Shown here: piece by piece, positions 1 through 8,619 of the stretch
Position numbering within the stretch: the first letter of the stretch is position 1
Layout: every line of letters starts with the position of its first letter
Program-made: the position numbers and the translations under genes
Source: Dolichospermum sp. DET69
Lineage (GTDB): Bacteria > Cyanobacteriota > Cyanobacteriia > Cyanobacteriales > Nostocaceae
DNA length: 64,000 bases
Reading direction: 5' to 3'
Assembly (NCBI GenBank): GCA_017355425.1
Contig: CP070233.1
Location: forward strand, 908,501 to 972,500
The notes under the pieces: generated by a model
The model's database searches: none
What the model was told of the DNA's origin: nothing
What the model saw: only the letters and a program-made list of their open reading frames with translations

Positions 1-696
1 CGAGCAGTTTACATTGATATTTTATTAGGTAAAATAAAATTTTGGGATGATCCGGCGATCGCTCAAGCTAATCCCGGTGCTAAATTGCCAAAAGAAGAAA
101 TTAAAGTTATTTATCGCGCTGATGGTAGCGGAACTACAGGCGTTTTCACCAAACACCTCAGCGCCATTAGTCCCGAATGGAAAACTAAAGTAGGTGACGG
201 GAAAAATGTCAAATGGCCTGTAGGAATTGGTGCTAAAGGTAATGAAGGTATTACCGCCCAAATCCAACAAACTCCTGGTTCTATTGGTTATGTTGAATAT
301 GCCTACGCTAAAGAAAGTAAGCTCAAATTTGCATCTTTAGAAAATAAAGCCAAAAAGTTTGTTTCAGCTTCCCCAGAATCATCAGCTAAAACCTTAGAAT
401 CAGTAACTCTACCAGAAAATCTGCGCGCTTTTATTTCCGATCCTGAAGGTGCGGATTCTTACCCCATCGTCACTTACACTTGGATTCTGGCTTATAAAAA
501 ATATGCTGATGCTGCCAAAGCTAAAGCAATGGAAATAACCATTGAATACGGTTTGACAGATGGACAAAAGATGGCTAGTCAATTAGGGTATGTGCCTTTA
601 CCAGCTAATGTAATTGCCAAAGTCGCAGCAGCGGCTGATCAAATCAGTCCTGATTATAAAATTTCTGTTGGCACTACTCCTAAAACTGGCAACTAA
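1..696 (+). CDS. pstS: Phosphate ABC transporter substrate-binding protein PstS (5'-truncated by window edge)
   Basis: Periplasmic phosphate-binding lipoprotein that delivers inorganic phosphate to the PstCA channel. The reading frame is open from the first base, so the N-terminus and signal peptide lie outside the window. The visible part contains the family hallmark RADGSGTT (phosphate-contacting loop), then GNEGITAQIQQTPGSIGYVE and a C-terminal Y-P-I-V-T-Y-T-W segment, all typical of PstS. The stop is TAA at 694-696. It is followed by pstC, pstA and pstB in the same orientation, which settles the identity. Expression is presumably induced by phosphate starvation through the Pho regulon; the promoter is not in view. 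Confidence 0.95.
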   Translation, partial: RAVYIDILLGKIKFWDDPAIAQANPGAKLPKEEIKVIYRADGSGTTGVFTKHLSAISPEWKTKVGDGKNVKWPVGIGAKGNEGITAQIQQTPGSIGYVEYAYAKESKLKFASLENKAKKFVSASPESSAKTLESVTLPENLRAFISDPEGADSYPIVTYTWILAYKKYADAAKAKAMEITIEYGLTDGQKMASQLGYVPLPANVIAKVAAAADQISPDYKISVGTTPKTGN

Positions 697-724
697 ATTC
701 TTGATATTTCCTTCCTTCTTCCCT

Positions 725-789
725 CTTCCTTCGTGTCCTTCGCTCCTATATCCCTCCGGTCTCGTAAGAGATACGTGGTTCATTAACTC
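725..789. repeat. 65-bp repeat, left copy of an inverted pair flanking pstC-pstA
   Basis: This stretch between pstS and pstC is the reverse complement of 2768-2832 with only about two mismatches (TTCGCTCC here against TTCGTCCC in the other copy). The core includes TCCGGTCTCGTAAGAGATAC. The pair encloses pstC and pstA. It may be a dispersed intergenic element; no coding potential is apparent. Confidence 0.85.
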
Positions 790-811
790 CTAACTCGGTG
801 ACTCCTGATTT

Positions 812-1762
812 ATGGCTACAAATTTTCCAGAAACACCATCACTGATGAAAAATCGCTCTGAAATAGATAGAAACTTAGATCGGAGCTTTATTTGGTTAAC
901 TCGAATTTTTGCCCTAGCGATCGCTGGTACTTTATTATGGATTGCTGTACAAGTTACTATTGCCGCTTGGCCTGCTATCCAAAAATTCGGGTTTAATTTC
1001 CTAATTACCAGCAGTTGGAATCCTGTCAAGAATGAATATGGGGTACTACCTGCGATTTATGGGACTCTCATGAGTTCTTTAATTGGACTAATTTTAGCAA
1101 TCCCGATTGGTGTAGGAACAGCAATTTTATTGAGTGAGAATTTTCTCCCCTCTCAAGTGCAGTTAGTCCTAGTATTTTTAGTAGAGTTACTGGCTGCTAT
1201 TCCCAGTGTTGTATATGGAGTCTGGGGAATTTTTGTTTTAATCCCGATTTTAACTAATTTGGGAAAATGGCTGCATAATTACCTGGGTTGGTTGCCAATT
1301 TTTAGTTCTGCACCCACAGGACCAGGAATGTTACCAGCAGGAGTGATCTTAGCAATTATGACTTTGCCAATTATCACAGCTATCTCTCGTGATGCTTTGG
1401 TTTCTCTACCTTCGAGTTTGCGTCAAGCGGCTTTGGGAGTCGGTGCAACCCGTTGGGAAACAATTTTTCAAGTTCTCATCCCCGCTGCTTTTTCCGGTAT
1501 TGTCAGTGCAGTAATGTTGGCACTTGGTAGGGCAATGGGTGAAACAATGGCTGTGACAATGTTAATAGGTAATGCCAACAATATTAATATCTCTTTACTA
1601 GCGCCAGCAAATACGATTTCTTCTTTATTAGCAAATCAGTTTGCTGAAGCTAATGGTTTACAAGTTGCGGCTTTAATGTATGCAGCTTTAGTTTTATTTG
1701 TATTAACGATGATAGTCAATATTCTGGCGGAGTTTATTGTGACGCGAGTGCAGAGACTATAA
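812..1762 (+). CDS. pstC: Phosphate ABC transporter permease PstC
   Basis: Inner-membrane permease subunit that pairs with PstA to form the phosphate channel. The 316-residue product has a soluble N-terminus, a first membrane segment around residues 30-52, further hydrophobic segments, and the binding-protein-dependent permease EAA loop near residues 205-225 (ALGVGATRWETIFQVLIPAA), which docks on PstB. Length is normal. The ATG at 812 is 115 bp after pstS, separated by a repeat. pstA follows after 20 bp. The Met-rich stretch RAMGETMAVTMLIG is characteristic of PstC. Confidence 0.95.
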   Translation: MATNFPETPSLMKNRSEIDRNLDRSFIWLTRIFALAIAGTLLWIAVQVTIAAWPAIQKFGFNFLITSSWNPVKNEYGVLPAIYGTLMSSLIGLILAIPIGVGTAILLSENFLPSQVQLVLVFLVELLAAIPSVVYGVWGIFVLIPILTNLGKWLHNYLGWLPIFSSAPTGPGMLPAGVILAIMTLPIITAISRDALVSLPSSLRQAALGVGATRWETIFQVLIPAAFSGIVSAVMLALGRAMGETMAVTMLIGNANNINISLLAPANTISSLLANQFAEANGLQVAALMYAALVLFVLTMIVNILAEFIVTRVQRL

Positions 1763-1782
1763 TTTAGTAATAGGTTAAATTT

Positions 1783-2664
1783 ATGACTTCTTCTTTTCCT
1801 CAAAGGAGCTTAACTCATTCCCCTTCCTCTGGTCGAACATTGTTTAATACAGCAATGACTGTATTAGCTTTTATCTGTGGAGCATTGGCACTTATTCCTT
1901 TATTGGCAGTGCTTTATTATGTAGTTATTAGAGGATTTAGTAGTTTAAATCTCAATGTTTTTACCCAGTTGCCACCATCTCCTTTTGGTAAAAATGGCGG
2001 TTTTGGTAATGCCATTTTGGGAACATTATTGATGGTAGGAATTGCTGCTGTAATTAGCGTTCCTTTTGGTGTATTGGCAGCAATTTATTTAACTGAATTT
2101 AGTTCCCAAAAAATTGCTAGATGGATACGTTTTGCTACTGATGTTCTCAGTGGTGTACCCTCGATTATTGCTGGGGTGTTTGCCTACGGAATTGTGGTTT
2201 TAACCTTAGTCAAGCTGAATTTAGGCTCTTACTCAGCCCTGGGAGGTGGATTTGCCCTAGCAATTTTGATGTTACCCATTATTGTGAAAACCACAGAGGA
2301 AGCTTTGCAATTAGTATCTGAAGATTTGCGACAAGCATCTATTGGACTAGGTGCAAGTAATTTGCAAACTGTGACACTGGTGGTATTGCCGGCTGCATTA
2401 CCCGCAATTGTAACTGGTTCTACTCTAGCGATCGCTCGTGCTGCTGGAGAAACAGCACCATTACTATTTACGGCTCTTTTCTCTTCTTTCTGGCCAGATA
2501 GCATTCTCAAACCGACTGCTTCTCTAGCAGTTTTAGTTTACAACTTTGCTACTTCTCCCTATCAAACCTGGCAATCTCTAGCTTGGGCTGCATCTTTAAT
2601 TCTTGTACTGATGGTGTTAATTACGAGTATTATTGCTCGCTGGGTTACGAAACAAAAGGTTTAG
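1783..2664 (+). CDS. pstA: Phosphate ABC transporter permease PstA
   Basis: Second channel subunit of the high-affinity phosphate transporter. The 293-residue product has about six hydrophobic segments. The EAA-type coupling loop is near residues 185-205 (ASIGLGASNLQTVTLVVLPA), and it is followed by ARAAGETAPLLFTALF, the PstA counterpart of the PstC GETM motif. It starts 20 bp after pstC, consistent with one transcript. A 413-bp repeat-rich gap separates it from pstB, longer than usual inside a pst operon. Confidence 0.95.
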   Translation: MTSSFPQRSLTHSPSSGRTLFNTAMTVLAFICGALALIPLLAVLYYVVIRGFSSLNLNVFTQLPPSPFGKNGGFGNAILGTLLMVGIAAVISVPFGVLAAIYLTEFSSQKIARWIRFATDVLSGVPSIIAGVFAYGIVVLTLVKLNLGSYSALGGGFALAILMLPIIVKTTEEALQLVSEDLRQASIGLGASNLQTVTLVVLPAALPAIVTGSTLAIARAAGETAPLLFTALFSSFWPDSILKPTASLAVLVYNFATSPYQTWQSLAWAASLILVLMVLITSIIARWVTKQKV

Positions 2665-2737
2665 TTAAAAACTGTCCACAAAACTGAAATTCATCCCGAC
2701 AAACTTCTTCTTTAAGTAGGGTTTGCTAAAAAAATTA

Positions 2738-2765
2738 GTAGGGGCGTATTGCAATACGCCCCTAC
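2738..2765. repeat. 28-bp perfect palindrome, dispersed family
   Basis: GTAGGGGCGTATTG is followed directly by its exact reverse complement. Close relatives occur at 27574-27601 and 27680-27707, where the centre reads TTGCTA. All three lie in intergenic DNA. This fits the short palindromic repeat families common in Nostocales. It may also act as a hairpin between pstA and pstB. Confidence 0.9.
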
Positions 2766-2767
2766 AA

Positions 2768-2832
2768 GAGTTAATGAACCACGTATCTCTTACGAGACCG
2801 GAGGGATATAGGGACGAAGGACACGAAGGAAG
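2768..2832. repeat. 65-bp repeat, right copy of the inverted pair flanking pstC-pstA
   Basis: Reverse complement of 725-789 with about two mismatches. It sits directly beside the 28-bp palindrome at 2738-2765. Confidence 0.85.
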
Positions 2833-3077
2833 AAGTAAGAGAAGGGTTGGGTAATTAGTTCTCGAAGTTACGCGGTTATTTTTTGTGAAAGCTCTAAAAC
2901 CCACATTCCGCACCCCCCAGTGTCACAATCGGTAATTTCGGATTTTTGAAGACCTGTGAGGATAATTTTGATACAAAATGGTCTAAATTTTAGGTAGCGA
3001 TCGCCAATCTCAAATCCCCAAATGACCATTTTTCGTTGTGTGACAGTTTAGGGTGCGGAAGGTGGGCTAAAATATTT

Positions 3078-3884
3078 ATGAATGCTGCAATTAGCACGAA
3101 CAATGGGACGGAATCGGTTTTACGCACGGAAAACCTGAATATCTATTATGGCAATTTTCTGGCTCTACAAAATGTTTGGCTAGATATTCCCAAAAATCGG
3201 GTTACGGCTTTTATCGGACCTTCTGGTTGCGGTAAAAGTACATTATTGCGATGTTATAACCGTCTGAATGATTTAATTGAATCGTTTAGAGCCGAAGGTA
3301 AGGTTTATTTCTGTGACAAGAATCTCTATGCACCTGATATTGATGCTGTAGAGGTGCGAAGACGCATTGGCATGGTGTTTCAAAAGCCAAACCCATTCCC
3401 CAAGTCAATTTATGAAAATATTGCTTTTGGTGCCAGAATTAATGGCTATACAGGTGATATGAATGAGTTGGTGGAACGGAGTTTGCGACAAGCGGCTTTG
3501 TGGGATGAAGTCAAGGATAAATTAAAACAAAGTGGTTTATCTTTATCCGGTGGACAACAACAGCGTTTATGTATTGCTAGAGCGATCGCTGTCCAACCAG
3601 AAGTTATCCTCATGGATGAACCCTGTTCTGCTCTTGATCCTATCTCTACTGCGCGGGTGGAAGAACTAATTCACGAACTCAAACAGCAATATACCATCGT
3701 CATAGTTACTCACAATATGCAGCAAGCATCACGAGTATCTGACAAAACGGCATTTTTTAACGTCAAAGCCTCGGAAACAGGTGGCCGGAGTGGGTATTTA
3801 GTAGAGTACAACTCAACAGAATTAATTTTTAATCATCCTCAGCAGGAAGATACCAAAGCTTATATTAATGGTAGATTTGGTTGA
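3078..3884 (+). CDS. pstB: Phosphate ABC transporter ATP-binding protein PstB
   Basis: Cytoplasmic ATPase that powers phosphate import through PstCA. It has Walker [13 protein letters not shown] signature LSGGQQQR, Walker B VILMDEP followed by CSALDP, and the H-loop VTHNM. The frame is open from a TTG at 3036, but the ATG at 3078 gives [13 protein letters not shown] and a normal 268-residue length, so it is preferred. The final part ([20 protein letters not shown]) is typical of PstB. Confidence 0.95.
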   Translation: MNAAISTNNGTESVLRTENLNIYYGNFLALQNVWLDIPKNRVTAFIGPSGCGKSTLLRCYNRLNDLIESFRAEGKVYFCDKNLYAPDIDAVEVRRRIGMVFQKPNPFPKSIYENIAFGARINGYTGDMNELVERSLRQAALWDEVKDKLKQSGLSLSGGQQQRLCIARAIAVQPEVILMDEPCSALDPISTARVEELIHELKQQYTIVIVTHNMQQASRVSDKTAFFNVKASETGGRSGYLVEYNSTELIFNHPQQEDTKAYINGRFG

Positions 3885-3903
3885 TGTTTTTTAAAGAATA
3901 AGT

Positions 3904-3925
3904 GGCAAAAATCGAACCCGCATTA
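3904..3925 (-). other. tRNA-Gly 3'-end-like fragment
   Basis: Read on the minus strand this short stretch contains ATGCGGGTTCGATT followed, after a few bases, by GCCAC. It matches the T-arm and part of the 3' acceptor of the complete tRNA-Gly at 5898-5967. The rest of a tRNA is absent. It lies between pstB and ndhD and could be a leftover of an integration event or chance similarity to a conserved T-arm. Confidence 0.4.
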
Positions 3926-3968
3926 AGATGGGATAGTGACTTATTGCCAAACATGATTTTAATAAAAG

Positions 3969-5543
3969 ATGAATATAGCTAATTTCCCGTGGCTAACGAC
4001 GATTATTTTATTCCCGATAGCTGCATCTCTGCTACTTCCCATCATCCCAGATAAAGACGGCAAAACGGTACGCTGGTATTCCCTTATTGTCGGGCTAATA
4101 GATTTCGCCCTGATTGTCTACGCTTTTTATACGGGTTACGATTTCTCTAATCCCGATTTGCAATTGGTGGAAAGTTATCCCTGGGTTCCCCAATTGGGTT
4201 TAAATTGGTCTTTAGGGGTTGATGGCTTATCTATGCCTCTGGTGCTTTTAACTGGATTTATTAGCACGCTGGCAATTTTAGCAGCTTGGCCTGTCACTCT
4301 CAAGCCGAAATTATTTTATTTCCTCATTTTGGCTATGTATGGTGGTCAAATTGCGGTTTTCGCTGTCCAGGATATGCTGTTATTTTTCCTGGTGTGGGAA
4401 CTGGAACTTGTGCCAATCTACTTCCTGCTGTCAATTTGGGGAGGGAAAAAGCGTCAATATGCAGCGACTAAATTTATTTTATACACCGCTGGTGGTTCGC
4501 TGTTTATTTTGCTGTCTTCCTTGACAATGGGGTTCTATGGCGATACGGTAACTTTCGATATGCGATCGCTCGCCTTGAAAGACTACGGACTGAATTTACA
4601 ACTTTTACTCTACGCTGGCTTCCTAATTGCCTACGCTGTTAAATTACCCATCATTCCCCTCCATACCTGGCTACCAGATGCCCACGGTGAGGCTACAGCG
4701 CCCGTGCATATGTTACTAGCAGGGATTTTGTTAAAAATGGGTGGTTATGCCTTAATTCGCATGAATGCCCAAATGCTGCCCGATGCTCACGCTTATGTTG
4801 CCCCTGCGTTGGTAGTTTTGGGGGTAGTAAATATCATCTATGCGGCTTTAACATCCTTTGCCCAGAGGAACTTAAAACGGAAAATTGCCTACTCTTCAAT
4901 TTCTCACATGGGCTTTGTTCTCATTGGTATTGCCTCTTTCACTGATTTGGGGTTAAGTGGGGCAGTTTTACAAATGGTTTCTCATGGATTAATTGGGGCA
5001 AGTTTGTTCTTTTTAGTCGGTGCAACTTATGATCGCACACACACCCTGATGTTAGATGAAATGGGTGGTGTTGGTAAGAAGATGCCGAAGATTTTCGCCA
5101 TGTTTACAACTTGTTCTATGGCTTCTTTAGCATTACCAGGAATGAGTGGTTTTGTGGCGGAGTTAATGGTATTTGTGGGCTTTGCCACTAGCGATGCTTA
5201 TAACCCGACATTCAAAGTTATTGTCATTTTCTTAATGGCTGTTGGTGTGATTTTAACGCCAATTTATCTACTATCAATGTTGCGCGAGATTTTCTACGGA
5301 CAAGAAAACGAAGAGTTAGTTTCTCACCAAGCTTTGATAGATGCTGAACCTCGTGAAGTATTTATCATTGCTTGTTTGTTGATACCTATTATTGGTGTTG
5401 GTTTTTATCCTAAGTTGCTAACGCAAATGTATGACGCGACGACTGTACAATTAACAGCCAGATTGCGTGATTCTGTAACAACTTTAGCAGCCAACAAAGC
5501 ACTGCAAGATGTTTCTTTAAGTGCGCCGACAATTGGCAATTAA
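3969..5543 (+). CDS. ndhD: NAD(P)H-quinone oxidoreductase subunit 4 (NdhD)
   Basis: Proton-pumping membrane subunit of the thylakoid NDH-1 complex (respiration and cyclic electron flow). The 524-residue polytopic protein carries NuoM/NdhD hallmarks: the conserved glutamate region [20 protein letters not shown], lysine and histidine residues in [20 protein letters not shown], and the segment [20 protein letters not shown]. Length is normal for the NdhD1/D2 type. It stands alone after pstB, not next to an ndhF in this window. A rho-independent terminator follows at once. Confidence 0.95.
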   Translation: MNIANFPWLTTIILFPIAASLLLPIIPDKDGKTVRWYSLIVGLIDFALIVYAFYTGYDFSNPDLQLVESYPWVPQLGLNWSLGVDGLSMPLVLLTGFISTLAILAAWPVTLKPKLFYFLILAMYGGQIAVFAVQDMLLFFLVWELELVPIYFLLSIWGGKKRQYAATKFILYTAGGSLFILLSSLTMGFYGDTVTFDMRSLALKDYGLNLQLLLYAGFLIAYAVKLPIIPLHTWLPDAHGEATAPVHMLLAGILLKMGGYALIRMNAQMLPDAHAYVAPALVVLGVVNIIYAALTSFAQRNLKRKIAYSSISHMGFVLIGIASFTDLGLSGAVLQMVSHGLIGASLFFLVGATYDRTHTLMLDEMGGVGKKMPKIFAMFTTCSMASLALPGMSGFVAELMVFVGFATSDAYNPTFKVIVIFLMAVGVILTPIYLLSMLREIFYGQENEELVSHQALIDAEPREVFIIACLLIPIIGVGFYPKLLTQMYDATTVQLTARLRDSVTTLAANKALQDVSLSAPTIGN

Positions 5544-5555
5544 TTCTTGATTAAG

Positions 5556-5583
5556 GGGTGGGTTTAATGCCTACCCTTTTTTT
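5556..5583 (+). terminator. Rho-independent terminator of ndhD
   Basis: GGGTGGG and CCTACCC form a 7-bp stem (one G-T pair) with a TTTAATG loop, followed by seven T residues, 12 bp after the ndhD stop codon. Confidence 0.8.
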
Positions 5584-5897
5584 CGCGCAAAGATGCTAAG
5601 TAGCAAAGCCTAATCCACTAAAATAATCGTATGAGTTTTGTATTAATAAAATGTAACGCACCTTGTAGACGAACTGATAAGTCAGTGCTTACCCTATAGA
5701 ACTATTCAGCATTTAAACTTTAGTAATACTATATTGCGATTAAACTAGTAGTATGCCTGTATATATTCTAACTTTTGTTTTATGTCCAGATAAGTACAAT
5801 TTATTAATACTGTAGCCAAATTACGAGGGTTCAACGGCTGTAGAAGCATTATGAATAGGACCAAGACAGGTAACAGAGTAGTTTTTTTTATTCAAAA
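5584..5897. other. Intergenic region between ndhD and tRNA-Gly
   Basis: AT-rich DNA without a credible reading frame. It contains the phrase GATAAGTCAGTGCTTACC, which resembles dispersed repeat sequence also seen around 28910-28930. Nothing else is recognised. Confidence 0.5.
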
Positions 5898-5967
5898 GCG
5901 GGTGGCGGGAATCGAACCCGCATGATCAGCTTGGAAGGCTGGAGTTTTACCACTAAACTACACCCGC
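5898..5967 (-). tRNA. tRNA-Gly (anticodon UCC)
   Basis: On the minus strand the 70-nt sequence folds as a cloverleaf: acceptor GCGGGTG with CACCCGC, D-arm GTTT...AAAC, anticodon loop CTTCCAA (anticodon TCC), and T-arm GCGGG-TTCGATT-CCCGC. CCA is not encoded. The top pair of the anticodon stem is mismatched. It is a single tRNA gene, not in a cluster. Confidence 0.95.
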
Positions 5968-6017
5968 GCTTTTGTAACTTAATCAAGATAACATAGCTTT
6001 TATAAAATTGCAAGTAC

Positions 6018-7166
6018 CTATTGGGAATTTATTGGTTTAATTTTCAGACGTATATATAAATTGCTCAAATCAGGTTTTGAACCGTCTTGATTATATGCAG
6101 CGGCAAAACTCTCTTGTGCAAATATCTCATTAAGTGCTTGCTCATAAATATTCGTTTGGCTGTTGAGTGTGTCTGGTTCAATCGTTATGACTATTGCTTG
6201 TTGAAACTGTCCATTTTTATCAATGATTAAACTAGCCAGTATATTTGCTGGTTTAAGTACCTCGTCGCTAGGAAGTATACTAGCCTCTAATTCCTTTTCT
6301 GTACTTCCTTTGTATTCAGCTAGAACATCTGGTAAAGCATCTGCTATCAGTTGTTTTTGTTGTATTAGTTCACTAACTTCTTCTTTAAGTATAGGACTCA
6401 CTGTAGCTATAGCACCCCCCCCATTGGCACTTGGAGAAGGTTCTGGGTTAGGATTTGCAGAAGCTTCTGCTGTGGGAGTCGGGGAATCAGTAGGAATATC
6501 CTGGGGGAGAAGAGTTCCTTCACCTAGTTTCACTTCTTGACGACGATTCCAGGGAAGTTCATTTTCTGGAATTATTGGTGTTGGTTCTGGTGTTGGGTTC
6601 GTGGGATAGAATTGTTGTCTAACTGGTGGTTTTTCAGGTTCAGGTTTTTCAACTTCAGATTTTCTAACTTCAGGTTTTTCAACTTCAGATTTTCTAACTT
6701 CAGGTTTTTCAACTTCAGGTTTTTCAACTTCAGGTTTTTCAACTTCAGATTTTCTAACTTCAGATTTTCTAACTTCAGGTTTTTGAGTTTTATCTTGTTC
6801 TGGTAAATTAATTCTAGAAGTTATTTCACCATCATCTTGATTGTTGGGTGTAACTGATGATGAGTTTGGTAAAGGTAAAAAAGAGGGTTCTGGTTTAATT
6901 TTTGAAGTTGTTGATTGGGGTTTAATTGTAGATTTTGGTTCAGATGGAATTTCGATAAAGTCAATGGGAATAGAACTTTGGTTAGATTGAGGAAACCAAG
7001 CCTTAAACTCATTAGATGAACGCATTAACCAAAATACTAACAAATGAAGCGACACTGAACCAATACATACAACAGTCCATAACCAAGGCGGATCAGTATG
7101 TCGTCTTAAATTATGAGATGTAATTGAATCATTATTTGAGTTATTACTTATTAGCGTTGGTATCAT
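6018..7166 (-). CDS. TonB-like membrane-anchored protein with pentapeptide-repeat linker
   Basis: Product of 382 residues with a short cytoplasmic N-terminus and one membrane helix at about residues 29-48 ([20 protein letters not shown]). A long proline-, lysine- and glutamate-rich linker follows, then a globular C-terminus of about 110 residues ending [10 protein letters not shown]. Residues 131-180 are ten tandem pentapeptides of the form EV(R/E)K(S/P), encoded by 15-bp DNA repeats. The layout (inner-membrane anchor, extended charged linker, small periplasmic domain) is that of TonB-type energy transducers. No ExbB/ExbD gene is nearby and the C-terminal match is weak, so the function is inferred from architecture only. 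Confidence 0.6.
   Translation of the reverse strand: MIPTLISNNSNNDSITSHNLRRHTDPPWLWTVVCIGSVSLHLLVFWLMRSSNEFKAWFPQSNQSSIPIDFIEIPSEPKSTIKPQSTTSKIKPEPSFLPLPNSSSVTPNNQDDGEITSRINLPEQDKTQKPEVRKSEVRKSEVEKPEVEKPEVEKPEVRKSEVEKPEVRKSEVEKPEPEKPPVRQQFYPTNPTPEPTPIIPENELPWNRRQEVKLGEGTLLPQDIPTDSPTPTAEASANPNPEPSPSANGGGAIATVSPILKEEVSELIQQKQLIADALPDVLAEYKGSTEKELEASILPSDEVLKPANILASLIIDKNGQFQQAIVITIEPDTLNSQTNIYEQALNEIFAQESFAAAYNQDGSKPDLSNLYIRLKIKPINSQ
6627..6776 (-). repeat. Coding 15-bp tandem repeat, ten units
   Basis: This is the part of the TonB-like gene that encodes the ten EV(R/E)K(S/P) pentapeptides. Two unit types alternate: EVRKS twice, EVEKP three times, [20 protein letters not shown], and a final EPEKP. 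The near-identity of DNA units suggests recent slippage, so copy number probably varies between strains. Confidence 0.9.
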
Positions 7167-7213
7167 GTTAATTAAAAACTTAGATCTTATTCAAGAAGCA
7201 GTTTAGAAGTTTT

Positions 7214-7232
7214 GGGCGCAGGCCCTGCGCCC
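7214..7232. repeat. GGGCGCAGG-type palindrome
   Basis: GGGCGCAGG, one base, then CCTGCGCCC. The same palindrome type is tandemly arranged at 35528-35645. It is an intergenic dispersed repeat. Confidence 0.75.
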
Positions 7233-7283
7233 CTACGGAACTGCTGTATTCTTCTTTTTTTCCGCACCCTGATACCAAACCAA

Positions 7284-7532
7284 TTATTTTATGGGTTCTG
7301 ATGTCACCATGAAAGTTAGAACTGTTTCATCTATGCCTTTTAATTCTAAGGGACTACCTTTAGTAATTTCTGCTTCCTGTAAATAATCGGCTACAGCAGC
7401 AGAAACTAGAATAGTACCAGGAACAGCCGCGGCTTGTAAACGAGCAGCAATATTAACACTTGGACCAATGGCTGTATAGTCAGCACGCTGGGCGCTACCA
7501 AACATCCCGACAACGGCTCTCCAGATTCCCAA
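7284..7532 (-). pseudogene. Class III adenylate/guanylate cyclase, C-terminal fragment
   Basis: The 82-codon frame reads VVGMFGSAQRADYTAIGPSV followed by NIAARLQ, the second half of a class III nucleotide cyclase catalytic domain (the conserved DYTAIG...VN.AARL region). The first half with the metal-binding aspartates is missing: a stop codon lies immediately upstream in frame and the following DNA encodes no related sequence. It therefore cannot make a functional cyclase and is called a remnant. A complete cyclase of the same class is at 36419-39013. Confidence 0.8.
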
Positions 7533-7623
7533 TTAGAGAAATTTTTTAGCCCTAATCCGCTAAGATATTTTGTTTAGCTAGATTTTACTACCTTGATGAT
7601 AAGTTACTCTAGCTACTTTCTAG

Positions 7624-7656
7624 GAATTTAGAATTTAGAATTTAGAATTTAGAATG
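7624..7656. repeat. STRR heptamer array (GAATTTA x4)
   Basis: Four tandem GAATTTA heptamers, then GAATGAATACAGC. The reverse-complement version (TTCTAAA x4, preceded by GCTGTATTCA) is at 33651-33682. Short tandemly repeated heptamers are a known feature of heterocystous cyanobacteria. Confidence 0.9.
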
Positions 7657-7692
7657 AATACAGCTATAAATCAAATTAATCCCTAACTAGCT

Positions 7693-8289
7693 TTGAAATC
7701 CTGGTTTTTTAACCCTACCCAACCCCTACCCAACCCAGAAACCGGTACTTTACCTGTTGGAAAACTCCAAATTCGCGTAGCTACACCTGATGATTTTATA
7801 GATATTGCCCAAATTGTCGCTGAAAGCTTTCACTCCCAGGAAGGTTTATGGGGTTGGGCTTTCCCTTTGCTTCGTGTGGGTATTTACGAAGATATCAGGC
7901 ATCGTCTCAAGTTTCCCACACCCCATCACATTTGTTTGGTTGCTGTTGATGCTACCACTGAAGATCAGAAAATTATGGGAACTATCGAAATGGGTGTCAG
8001 GGTTACTGATTCTTGGGCTATTGTCAATCCAGGTTTCCCTTATCTGTCTAATTTAGCTGTTCACCCAAGGTACCGCAGATTGGGTGTAGGTTCTAGTTTG
8101 TTGATTCGCTGTGAGCAAATCTCCCAGGACTGGGGATTTCAAGACTTGTATCTCCATGTTTTGGAAAATAATCATCATGCCCGTCAGCTTTATTTTAAGT
8201 TGGCATATCGAGTATATAAGGTTGAATCTCCTTGGGAAGCATTTTTCCTTAATCGCTCACGTCAGATATTACTACATAAACATATATAG
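7693..8289 (+). CDS. GNAT family N-acetyltransferase
   Basis: Probable acetyl-CoA-dependent N-acetyltransferase of 198 residues; the substrate cannot be told from sequence. The GNAT fold is supported by the N-terminal strand-helix IRVATPDDFIDIAQIVAESF, by the central strand LSNLAVHPRYRR, by the acetyl-CoA pyrophosphate loop RRLGVGSSLL around residues 130-140, and by the C-terminal YLHVLENNHHARQLYFKLAY. The annotated start is TTG at 7693; no ATG gives a full domain. It is a stand-alone gene with no operon partner. Confidence 0.85.
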   Translation: MKSWFFNPTQPLPNPETGTLPVGKLQIRVATPDDFIDIAQIVAESFHSQEGLWGWAFPLLRVGIYEDIRHRLKFPTPHHICLVAVDATTEDQKIMGTIEMGVRVTDSWAIVNPGFPYLSNLAVHPRYRRLGVGSSLLIRCEQISQDWGFQDLYLHVLENNHHARQLYFKLAYRVYKVESPWEAFFLNRSRQILLHKHI

Positions 8290-8619
8290 AAGGAGTCACC
8301 GAGTCACCGAGTCACCGAGTTAAGAAGAAGGGAGGAAGGAAGGAAGGAAGATAGTGGGAGTTAAGAGTTTCTGGGTGTATGGCTTTTGACCTAATGTTTG
8401 TGCCTCATTTCAGTAGCTATCGCTATATACCAGGGAATAGGTGCTTTTTCTGGGTCAACTGCTTCATATTTTCTAGTTTATCTGCATAAAAACTTTATAT
8501 AAAGATTACTCTGGGTTGAGTTAAATCCAGGCTTAATCCCATAGAATAATAGGTGTTTATTTCCTAAAATAAATTACGAAGAGTATATATTACTAAAAGC
8601 GTAAAAATTCTCACACAAT
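8290..8619. other. Intergenic region with short tandem repeats
   Basis: It starts with three GAGTCACC octamers (8293-8319) and a GGAAGGAAGGAAG run (about 8331-8350). The rest is unremarkable AT-rich DNA. No gene or RNA recognised. Confidence 0.5.

Larger units (their letters stand above)
2665..3077. other. Repeat-rich gap inside the pst operon
   Basis: No gene is seen. The gap holds a perfect 28-bp palindrome at 2738-2765 (GTAGGGGCGTATTG and its complement), immediately followed by the second copy of the 65-bp inverted repeat at 2768-2832. The remainder, about 2840-3077, is AT-rich with a HIP1-like GCGATCGC around 2998. A pstB promoter could lie here, but I cannot identify a convincing Pho box. 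Confidence 0.7.

Noticed and set aside
2840-3077. Pho box for pstB
   Set aside because: No clear tandem CTTAACC-type motifs could be identified by eye.
6537-6806. Plus-strand frame rich in NFRF repeats
   Set aside because: Antisense shadow of the 15-bp coding repeats in the TonB-like gene.
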